Source of the DNA: a virus | IMG/VR virus record: IMGVR_UViG_3300011253_000519 | Span: 1-29,208 of that record | DNA length: 29,208 bases | Direction: 5' to 3' (one strand) | Shown here: positions 6,177 through 13,366 of the stretch, in pieces | Layout of the letters: every line of letters begins with the position of its first letter | How positions within the stretch are numbered: the stretch's first letter is position 1 | Position numbers and translations under genes: made by a program | The notes under the pieces: model-generated | Told to the model about the DNA's origin: nothing | Databases searched by the model: none | The model's input: the letters and a program-made list of their open reading frames with translations, nothing else

Positions 6177-7963
6177 ATTGTTGTTAGTGTTGCTAGTTCT
6201 GTATTGCTTAATCTTGTTTTGTAAAGTTGTAGGTTTTTAACGTTGCCTTCGAAAACATCGTTTCCGTCACCTCTGTCAAATCCTAAAGTGTCCAATCCGA
6301 TAGGAACTGCTCCACTTGTATCGCTTGCAATTAACAAACCATTTGCGTAAATCTTAAAATCATTTGCCTTGTATGCAAAAGCAATTTTCGTTCCGCTTGT
6401 TATTGTAGCTATGGTCTGTGTAGTGTTTACAGTAATTGAGCCGCCACTCGCTACTACGAATTGTATTTGCGTACCATTGTATAATAGAGCCATCACTACT
6501 CTATTAGAAGTTCCGCCATCGCTAATGCTGATTTGTCGGTCAGTATTCGCTCCACTAAACGCTGATATCTCAACAAACAAAGTACCCTCCGTTTGTCCTA
6601 TCACATCACTCAAGCCAGTAGTGCTGCTTGTGTCTTGAATCCTAGTCACCGTAGTGCCTGAGGTGGGGATTATCGAAGTAGCGTAGGAGCCAGCCTCGAG
6701 CATTGCTCCGTAAAAATATCCATAATCCGTTACACTTCCTTGATAAGTAGGGTTATAATTAGTTGGGTGAAAAGTTGGGTTTAAAGAATTGCTAAGTCCT
6801 ATTATTACATAAGTTGATGTACCGCTTGCTGATGTTCCAGCAACTGAAGCTCTAACCCATCCGTTACCGTAATCTTCTATTTTTGTCACAACATTGGTAA
6901 GTCCGTTTGAACTATTACCACCAGTTGTTAGACCTTCCGAATCAAAAACTTGCGTATAGCTATTTGAGCCTATTAGTATTTTTATAGAAAAATATCTTCT
7001 AGTTCCCTTTTTGTAAAAAACGCTTGCGGTACTTGTTGCTGATGCGGTAATTGGAGATGTATTATTTATTAGGTGTATACCATTAACCGCAGTTTCTAAA
7101 AATTTATCAGCATTTGTAGTACCGTCGGGGCTTGTCGTATTGTTTGCAGCTATTGTAACTCCATCCTCATCCCACGCCGCATTACTAAAGTCGCTTGATT
7201 GAGTAACCAAATTAGTTCTCTGAGGTTCTAATTTTAAAGACCCGTTTGAATTGTTAAGGTAATCTACTCTCGGTATGTTTAAACGAGTCGTAGTAGGGTA
7301 GTATGTTTTAGCCGTTGAGCCTGAGTTTAGTTGTGCGTCTTGGATGTATATGCTTTCACCAACTGCGTCAGCTAAATAATCGTTATCTGCTGGTGCTGGT
7401 GCAATGTCAATAGCTCCCGTATTGGTAACTACTCCCGTAATACTGCAACGATACCAGCCGCCACCTACGCTTTCAATACTGCCAGTAAGACCACTATTCT
7501 CTGTGCCTACCGTTCCGTTTAGTAAGTTAAACCATACACGCCCCCCCCCAGCTATTGAGTAGGTTCTAACAATTCCAAAATTTACAGTACCAGCCTTCAT
7601 ATAGCAAGATAATGCAATTACTTCGCCCACCGTAAAAGTTTGCGATTGTCTAATTCTTGTTTCTGAACCAATAGTAGTAGACGCAATAACCCAAGCAGAA
7701 GTACCCCCGTCTTTGTCCGCTTGACCCCCAGTTATTGTTGAGTTTCCAACAGACCAAGTAGCATTAAAAGTATTTGATTGCTCTATCAAATTGTACGGCA
7801 CTTCTTCAATAAGCCCTTCAGCGTTTACTATAGTACCCGTACTCGCTCTAGCGAACGTTAATTCATCCGCATAGAAGTTATTATCTACCTTGTGGTATGC
7901 TAGAAGGTTGCCAGACTTTCCTGCCCAATTCCCGTTTCCTAATTGTAAAGATGGTTCTGCCAT
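6173..7963 (-). CDS. Tail fibre / receptor-binding protein 1 (contains a G9 tract)
   Basis: The 596-residue protein has an N-terminal block DELTFARASTGTIVNAEGLI (33-52), the repeated theme NLIEQSNTF...W and NLVTQSSDFSNAAWDEDG, each followed by beta-rich segments ending in GWYRCSI or GWVRASV, and a C-terminal concanavalin/LamG-like domain from about residue 460 (IAFAYKANDFKIYANGLLIA). This is the architecture of phage tail proteins that bind surface glycans. It is related along much of its length to the next upstream gene, so the pair arose by duplication. Codons 139-141 are GGG GGG GGG, a slippage-prone tract. The gene overlaps the following gene by 4 nt and lies 1 nt after the stop of fibre 2. 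Confidence 0.75.
   Translation of the reverse strand: MAEPSLQLGNGNWAGKSGNLLAYHKVDNNFYADELTFARASTGTIVNAEGLIEEVPYNLIEQSNTFNATWSVGNSTITGGQADKDGGTSAWVIASTTIGSETRIRQSQTFTVGEVIALSCYMKAGTVNFGIVRTYSIAGGGRVWFNLLNGTVGTENSGLTGSIESVGGGWYRCSITGVVTNTGAIDIAPAPADNDYLADAVGESIYIQDAQLNSGSTAKTYYPTTTRLNIPRVDYLNNSNGSLKLEPQRTNLVTQSSDFSNAAWDEDGVTIAANNTTSPDGTTNADKFLETAVNGIHLINNTSPITASATSTASVFYKKGTRRYFSIKILIGSNSYTQVFDSEGLTTGGNSSNGLTNVVTKIEDYGNGWVRASVAGTSASGTSTYVIIGLSNSLNPTFHPTNYNPTYQGSVTDYGYFYGAMLEAGSYATSIIPTSGTTVTRIQDTSSTTGLSDVIGQTEGTLFVEISAFSGANTDRQISISDGGTSNRVVMALLYNGTQIQFVVASGGSITVNTTQTIATITSGTKIAFAYKANDFKIYANGLLIASDTSGAVPIGLDTLGFDRGDGNDVFEGNVKNLQLYKTRLSNTELATLTTI
7541..7549 (-). repeat. Homopolymer tract of nine G in fibre 1
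   Basis: Nine consecutive G on the coding strand (C on +) form codons 139-141 of the fibre. In AT-rich DNA this is exceptional; I saw no longer C or G run elsewhere in the window. Adding one G places TAA four codons on (after Ala-Cys-Met-Val). Losing one G gives a stop after six codons (Val-Tyr-Gly-Leu-Thr-Tyr). Either change removes about three quarters of the protein. Confidence 0.85.
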
Positions 7964-7964
7964 A

Positions 7965-9599
7965 TTATAATATTGTGTAGTCTAGTGATAATGCTAATGA
8001 AGTAAAACTCTTGTGTGGTGTGCCCGTTAAATCGGTAAGTTGTTCGTCTGTTAGTGCTGAGGGGAAGACCATTACGTTTTGGCATTTGCCGTAGAAATTT
8101 AAACTTCCATTTCTATCGAAACTTAATTTATCTAATGTATTAGCAGTAAAACTAACTCCCGAAGAATCTGTAGCCACTTCAACACCATTTACCCATAATG
8201 CGAAGTCATTAGCTTTCCATTTAACGGCAATTTTATTAAATTCAGTTTCATTTGATAAAACAAATTCCATATCGGTAGATGCAGCTCCGCTAACTTCTAT
8301 TCTTGTTCTAATTGTATTTGATGTGTCTTTATACCCAAGATAAATAAAATTGTTAACATTAGACTCGTCTATAATATTCATTAACCTATAAGTACCATCA
8401 TTAGATAAAGCAGCTATATTTAAAAACAAAACCCCCTCAGTACTATTAATAATACTACTTAGCCCCGTAGTGCTGCTTGTGTCTGCTATACGAGTGGTAG
8501 CACTTCCGCTTGTTGGGATGTATGAGGTTGGGTAAGAGCCTTGTTCTAGTTGTGCTCCATATAAATCTATACCATCTCCTGACGAGCCAGTACCATTTGA
8601 TGTAGTTATCTCAACTCCTACATTTGTAGATGTCGTTGAACATAAGCCGCTAATAATACACCTATACCAACCGCTCCCCATAGGCTCAATCGTTCCGCTG
8701 CCAGCCGTAACTAAACCCGTCGAAAGATTAAAGGTAGCAGACGCAGACCATAGAGAGTTATTGTTTGAACCGAGACTGATTGATGTCAACTCTGCCGCCT
8801 TTACAAATACACTTGCTGTGTATTGTGAGCCGCTTGACATTGCAATACTTTGAGTTCTTATAAAGTGCTGACCAGTATCGGCGTTTTCTTCATACCGATA
8901 AGCATTGTAAATGCCTTCTGGTGATATTGTTGTGCTAGCTGCTACAGAACCTCTAAACACTTGCCAAGCCGCATTACTAAAGTCCTCCGATTGAGTAACT
9001 AAATTTGTTCTCGTCGGTTCTAAAAGTAGAGACCCACATCCGTTAGAGTAGTCTATGCGAGGGATGTTTGAGGTTGTGTATTCTTTTACGCTTACGTTGT
9101 CTATTGAGCCTATTAAGTTACCTGCACCAGAATTATTTATGTAAATATTCGTAACGTTAGTTGTTGTGCCTATAAATGAATAGCTCCCTACCTCCGAAAA
9201 TAAAGGAGATACTGCACCGTAACAATCAACGACCACGCCGTTAGATGTGCGGTCTACTATGTCAAAGCTAACTATAACTTGAGTGCCTACGTTTAACTCT
9301 AAATAAGGCAAAGATTGAAACATTCTTCCGCTGCCAGTACTTGTTGCTTTGCCGTCAGCTATTGACCAGTTTGCAGATTTAGTCCATGCAGTGTCGCTAG
9401 CGAAATCACCATTAACAACTAATTCACCCCCAATAATAGCAGCCGTCTCTATCAACCCTTCACTATTTGTCCTTGTAGCAGAGCTAGCTCTTGAGAAGGT
9501 TAGGTCTCCCGCTCCACTTACTGGCTTCTGAGCATATATCTTACTCTCTTTGTACCCACTTGGGTAGGCTATTAAACTAGCGTCATCGTATAAACTCAT
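7965..9599 (-). CDS. Tail fibre / receptor-binding protein 2 (paralogue of fibre 1)
   Basis: This 544-residue protein shares its layout with fibre 1: N-terminal GDLTFSRASSATRTNSEGLI, a middle block GSLLLEPTRTNLVTQSEDFS followed by NAAW, then GSYPTSYIPTSGSATTRIAD and SSTTGLSSII, and a C-terminal LamG-like domain (KIAVKWKANDFALWVNGVEV). A beta domain at about 59-170 (GGELVVNGDFASDTAWTKSA...) looks like a carbohydrate-binding module and is absent from fibre 1. It probably binds host surface sugars. It has no G tract. It starts within the stop of a 50-aa gene (4-nt overlap) and ends 1 nt before fibre 1. Confidence 0.75.
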   Translation of the reverse strand: MSLYDDASLIAYPSGYKESKIYAQKPVSGAGDLTFSRASSATRTNSEGLIETAAIIGGELVVNGDFASDTAWTKSANWSIADGKATSTGSGRMFQSLPYLELNVGTQVIVSFDIVDRTSNGVVVDCYGAVSPLFSEVGSYSFIGTTTNVTNIYINNSGAGNLIGSIDNVSVKEYTTSNIPRIDYSNGCGSLLLEPTRTNLVTQSEDFSNAAWQVFRGSVAASTTISPEGIYNAYRYEENADTGQHFIRTQSIAMSSGSQYTASVFVKAAELTSISLGSNNNSLWSASATFNLSTGLVTAGSGTIEPMGSGWYRCIISGLCSTTSTNVGVEITTSNGTGSSGDGIDLYGAQLEQGSYPTSYIPTSGSATTRIADTSSTTGLSSIINSTEGVLFLNIAALSNDGTYRLMNIIDESNVNNFIYLGYKDTSNTIRTRIEVSGAASTDMEFVLSNETEFNKIAVKWKANDFALWVNGVEVATDSSGVSFTANTLDKLSFDRNGSLNFYGKCQNVMVFPSALTDEQLTDLTGTPHKSFTSLALSLDYTIL

Positions 9600-9748
9600 T
9601 GTAAACTATCTAAAAATGCTATGGTACAACTCTTATTTTCTACTACTCCTCCGTCTGCCAGTACTCTTAACTTGTAGGCATCAAATATTATCTGACCAAC
9701 ACTGACATCATCAGATAGATTGCCATACCGGTAACCGTACCCGTACAT
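9596..9748 (-). CDS. Small tail-region protein (50 aa)
   Basis: The 50-residue protein starts with a Tyr/Gly repeat (MYGYGYRYGN), then SDDVSVGQIIFDAYKLRVLA and DGGVVENKSCTIAFLDSLQ. The block 'Y.LRV.ADGG.VE...C' is a theme I associate with small proteins encoded just before fibres in Bacteroidota phages, possibly an adaptor or the end of a fibre shaft; the function is unknown. Its stop overlaps the fibre 2 start (ATGA), and it begins 1 nt after the stop of the 91-aa gene. It fills a gap of about 150 nt exactly. Confidence 0.65.
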   Translation of the reverse strand: MYGYGYRYGNLSDDVSVGQIIFDAYKLRVLADGGVVENKSCTIAFLDSLQ

Positions 9749-9749
9749 A

Positions 9750-10025
9750 TTATCCTTTAATTAATAATACGCTCCCACTTGCTAAAACAACGCTTTTAAA
9801 CGCCTTTTCACCCTTTGGGCCTAATATCATACCCTTGGTGATTGTTTTGCCGCTTATAGCCCATTCAGCTAATACATCGGTATCATCTTGATCTGTTAAT
9901 GTGGTGAATACCGCATCTTCGTTTACTACCAAAAATTGAAAATTATCTGATGCCGTTGCTGCAAGTGTACCGTCTGTGTACTTGCCGCCTTCCATCCCTA
10001 CCAGGTTGTCTAATGTTATTGCCAT
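9750..10025 (-). CDS. Small structural protein of the tail region (91 aa)
   Basis: This 91-residue protein begins MAITLDNLVGMEGGKYTDGT and is made of short beta strands with Gly/Ser/Thr (FQFLVVNEDAVFTTLTDQDD, GKTITKGMILGPKG, KSVVLASGSVLLIKG). It has the look of a small beta-barrel virion protein such as a trimeric tail or decoration protein; 'KGMILGPKGEKAFKSVVLASGSVL' would suit a small spike or collar subunit. That is inferred from composition and from its place between the tail terminator-like gene and the fibres. It starts 4 nt after the stop of the upstream gene. Confidence 0.65.
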   Translation of the reverse strand: MAITLDNLVGMEGGKYTDGTLAATASDNFQFLVVNEDAVFTTLTDQDDTDVLAEWAISGKTITKGMILGPKGEKAFKSVVLASGSVLLIKG

Positions 10026-10029
10026 TTTT

Positions 10030-10428
10030 TTATATTTTACTTTGTCTTATACTATATTCCATAATTACCCTTGCACATTGGCTGGCATTATCAAATAAAA
10101 TTTCTTGATTGCTCAACAATGTTTGCTTCACATCTTTGCCGTTTACGGTTCCTTTATACCGGTGCAAAATCGTTTCTATTGCATCAGCAATGTTTGACGC
10201 TTCCAGGAATCCAGCGTTGCCATCTTTGCCTTTCGATGCGTATATATTTATCTCAACATCGTGATTGATAATTGAATAACCATCTTTGAAGTTCTCTGGT
10301 GTTCCGCTTTCTGTGATTATTACACGCGGAAATAGATCCTCTTGTGCCGAAATTCCATAGTTCAGTTGTGCAACTAAACTAGTAATCGCCGAAACGTTTA
10401 ATAAAGAATATACAACATCACCAATCAT
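10030..10428 (-). CDS. Tail completion/terminator-like protein (DUF3168-like)
   Basis: The 132-residue protein has the order of features seen in DUF3168 tail terminators: a short N-terminal helix (VVYSLLNVSAITSLVAQLNY), a strand with Pro (LFPRVIITESGTPENFKDG), a central strand pair HDVEINIYASKG, a helix AGFLEASNIADAIETILHRY and a last strand ARVIMEYSIRQ. Such proteins cap the tail tube at its head end. In HK97-like phages this gene usually sits just before the major tail gene; here it lies after the tail tip and HNH genes, so the family call is moderate. A 47-nt gap separates it from the HNH gene. Confidence 0.6.
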   Translation of the reverse strand: MIGDVVYSLLNVSAITSLVAQLNYGISAQEDLFPRVIITESGTPENFKDGYSIINHDVEINIYASKGKDGNAGFLEASNIADAIETILHRYKGTVNGKDVKQTLLSNQEILFDNASQCARVIMEYSIRQSKI

Positions 10429-10475
10429 TTAGTGCAAATTAAATTATTAAGCAAGTTAATTGTATGTAATTTATT

Positions 10476-10778
10476 TTACCTTTTTGATTGTTTAGCAGTT
10501 TTGGATGCGTTGCAACTTTTGCAAAGTGCTTGAAAATTATTGGTATCCCATTTATCACCGCCCTCAGATACCGGCTTTATGTGATCCGTGTAATATGATG
10601 GCTGTGTACATTGGTCCACCTCACACACAGGGTTTGTCATTTTGTAGGATATTGACAATTTTCGCCAAGCCTGGGTATTGTAGAATTTTAAATCTTCTTG
10701 GTCTTTCAACCAATTAGTTTTTTCTTTTCTAGGGTTGTATTCCTTAATGGAATGAACCCGCTTTGGCATTGTTGGCAT
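10476..10778 (-). CDS. HNH endonuclease
   Basis: This 100-residue protein has an HNH fold signature: FYNTQAWRKL, then CEVDQC, TDHIKPVSEGGDKWDTNN and ALCKSCNASKT. The paired Cys (CxxxxC and CxxC) bind a structural zinc, and His in DHI with Asn in DTNN fit the catalytic motif; the final position is Asn (CNAS) where His is usual. The start MPTMPKRVHS resembles the HNH proteins that in many HK97-like phages lie beside the terminase and help packaging. Here it lies in the tail cluster, about 13 kb from terS. It could be a displaced packaging nuclease or a homing type. It meets the tail tip gene at 10778. Confidence 0.85.
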   Translation of the reverse strand: MPTMPKRVHSIKEYNPRKEKTNWLKDQEDLKFYNTQAWRKLSISYKMTNPVCEVDQCTQPSYYTDHIKPVSEGGDKWDTNNFQALCKSCNASKTAKQSKR

Positions 10779-13366
10779 TACGGGTTGTACTGTGAACCGT
10801 GATGTCTGTATAATAATTCACCATCTCTTACATAAATATTCCGCCCAATAAATCTAATTTCTCCGTGTCTCATATCCTCTAGCGTTGTCGGTGCTGTGGT
10901 TACGAATGTTGTTTGTAATGTATCAAATCTTATTTTTTCAGAAAAATACATTTTTTTAAATCCGTAAACTATACGGCTACCACTTGGGATTTCAAAATCA
11001 AGATCAAAACTTTCAACCGCTAAAGTTGCACCAGCCCCAGTATTATTCAAATCTTGAGTAGATGTAATTTCAAGAAATACATCCCCAGTTTCACTTAATA
11101 TTTGTATTTTATCGCCAATTTTAATATCGCCTTGTGAGTTTATATCTATTGAAAGAATACCCGTGTTAGGCAAAATGTCTGAATCTAATATGCCAACCCC
11201 TCTTTCTAACTCCCTTGACTTTCTTAGTTGGTTTTCAACTTCATCTTGTCCAACGGTAATTCCGCCGCCAATGGTGCTACTAGATAACCCCACTCTTGAA
11301 ATCAACACCTCAAACCATTCCCCACTTATTTCATCTGCTAAATAATTAATGGTTACTTGACTGGCAGCAAAAACAACGTTGTTGTAAGGGATTGTTTGAT
11401 AAGGATAATACACGCCTACAAAGTCTCCCATATACTTTTGCAATGGCTTATATTGCAAACTTACCGCTTCCATAATTCTCAACGAACTTAAATTTCCATT
11501 TAAAGGAAAACTACCATCCCAAAGACTATCAATCCCTAGATCAAAAGCCCCACCATTATAGTTTTTATCTACCGTTAAATTGTTTATTTGTATATCACTA
11601 TTCCCTTCATTGATTATTAAATTGTTCAATTGCAAATCTTTTGTGAATTTTGTGTTGGGATTAGTTGCGGATATACTTTCTATGACATTTTCAATATCTT
11701 CCGGAACAGCAACAACGGTATCTTCTAAGAAAAAAACCAAGGTTCCATTCGATGGTGCTTTTCTAATATTTGTCATCACCAATTCAAGTGCAATTATAAC
11801 GCTTGACATTTCATATGGTATTATTGGAGTTGACATTGTAACACGTTCCTTTGCTACATTATTATTTCCCCGGATTACTAAGGTTTTTTCATAATACTTC
11901 TCTGTGGCTGCCGCCGCATTTTCCCAATATGGTGAAATTGTGCTTGATCCTTTTAAAAACTTATTGCCAGAGGATTCATAAACATACAACCTAACAACTA
12001 TATCAGCATCAAAATTTAACCCCGCCACAGAATTAATATCAAATTGAATATTTATAAATTGGCCAGATGCCAAACCCCCTTTAATATCCCCAACATTTTG
12101 ACTAATGACTGGCAATATTTCTAATAATTCGCTTGCTCCTGAACTATCAAAGTTAACCGCGTGCATTTCTTTTGGCGGCAATTGTCCAATATTAATCAAC
12201 TGCTTGTTTTCACTTTCAATACTGGCTTGTTTAATCCCGTACAAATACCCAAATGTACCACCAGAAAGTGGCGTTAATGTATTGTTGCTGTGTAGATATG
12301 GACCTTGCGAATATGTGCCATTTTTTAAATAGTCTCTGTTTAAAATGTTTATAGTATCGTAATTTCTTATTTGTTGCAGATAATAATATCCATTGGTGTG
12401 GATTAACCTAGTTGACATCATTTCCATAATGCCATAGAGTATATCATAACCGGATAAAAATACACGGTCATTTTTTGCTTTTGATTTCTTCATCAAAAGA
12501 TTTTCGTACATAGATGTGTAGTCTAAAAGACTATCAGTTGCATCAACCCCCGTTACATCTACGGCTTTGTATTCAATACTTTCTTTTAAATAAACGTCAG
12601 TAGATTCCCAAAAACCATCTAATCCATTCAGTTCTAATACATCTAAAATAATGTCTTTTAATTTTTTATTTTGTAGGCTTGTTACATCGCCATTGTATTC
12701 AATATCCTTCAGTCTATCTATTCCATCAATCGTTCTAAACACATATTCACGCGGGCTGCTTTCATTATTCCACTCAATAAGATCCATAACTAAATTGCCA
12801 GCCCATTGTAGTTTATACCCGCTTAAATTACGTTCAACGGTCAACCTTAATTCATCATCATCGCTTTGAAGATACAGATCAATAAAACGGTCAAAAAAAG
12901 CACTATTTACACTCGTTCTATCTTCTTGAACGTTGGAATAAGTTACATCAGTTCTTGATGTCATTAATGGGCTTAATATATAATCATCTGAGTTTTTATA
13001 CTCAGTGACTAAATCGACCACCACCGGTTTTAAAGATGGGATAAAACTAGCTAGATCTGTATTGTCATTTTTTATGGTTGTTTGTGTGCCAAAAGTTTCT
13101 GTGTAGACGGTTATTTCTGTTCTGTTTAACCCCGAATTATAAGTGAATGAACTTATGTTGTCAGAATCTTCAACAATTCCCGTCACCAACAATATAGGTT
13201 GATTAGCTTCTATGTAATCAGTCCAGTCACCGGTGATATAATATACAAGCCCTAAACCCCCAGAAATTGGAGCGTTTAAACCAACGTAGTTTTTGCCGTA
13301 TAATCTAACCCGGTAATCTTCCCCCGCTAAACTATAAAATTGACTTTCAAATATTATGTTGCTCAT
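10778..13366 (-). CDS. Large tail tip / baseplate structural protein
   Basis: The 862-residue protein directly follows the tape measure gene (ATGA overlap), the place of distal tail and tail-associated proteins in siphophages. It starts MSNIIFESQFYSLAGEDYRV and is beta-rich, with blocks such as ILSPLMTSRTDVTYSNVQED, YVFRTIDGIDRLKDIEYNGD and a C-terminal module IRFIGRNIYVRDGELLYRHH. The early part with 'DGIDRLKDI' recalls tail hub proteins that form the ring at the tip. No enzymatic motif was seen, so there is no sign of a wall-degrading domain. The function is inferred from position, size and composition. Confidence 0.75.
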   Translation of the reverse strand: MSNIIFESQFYSLAGEDYRVRLYGKNYVGLNAPISGGLGLVYYITGDWTDYIEANQPILLVTGIVEDSDNISSFTYNSGLNRTEITVYTETFGTQTTIKNDNTDLASFIPSLKPVVVDLVTEYKNSDDYILSPLMTSRTDVTYSNVQEDRTSVNSAFFDRFIDLYLQSDDDELRLTVERNLSGYKLQWAGNLVMDLIEWNNESSPREYVFRTIDGIDRLKDIEYNGDVTSLQNKKLKDIILDVLELNGLDGFWESTDVYLKESIEYKAVDVTGVDATDSLLDYTSMYENLLMKKSKAKNDRVFLSGYDILYGIMEMMSTRLIHTNGYYYLQQIRNYDTINILNRDYLKNGTYSQGPYLHSNNTLTPLSGGTFGYLYGIKQASIESENKQLINIGQLPPKEMHAVNFDSSGASELLEILPVISQNVGDIKGGLASGQFINIQFDINSVAGLNFDADIVVRLYVYESSGNKFLKGSSTISPYWENAAAATEKYYEKTLVIRGNNNVAKERVTMSTPIIPYEMSSVIIALELVMTNIRKAPSNGTLVFFLEDTVVAVPEDIENVIESISATNPNTKFTKDLQLNNLIINEGNSDIQINNLTVDKNYNGGAFDLGIDSLWDGSFPLNGNLSSLRIMEAVSLQYKPLQKYMGDFVGVYYPYQTIPYNNVVFAASQVTINYLADEISGEWFEVLISRVGLSSSTIGGGITVGQDEVENQLRKSRELERGVGILDSDILPNTGILSIDINSQGDIKIGDKIQILSETGDVFLEITSTQDLNNTGAGATLAVESFDLDFEIPSGSRIVYGFKKMYFSEKIRFDTLQTTFVTTAPTTLEDMRHGEIRFIGRNIYVRDGELLYRHHGSQYNP

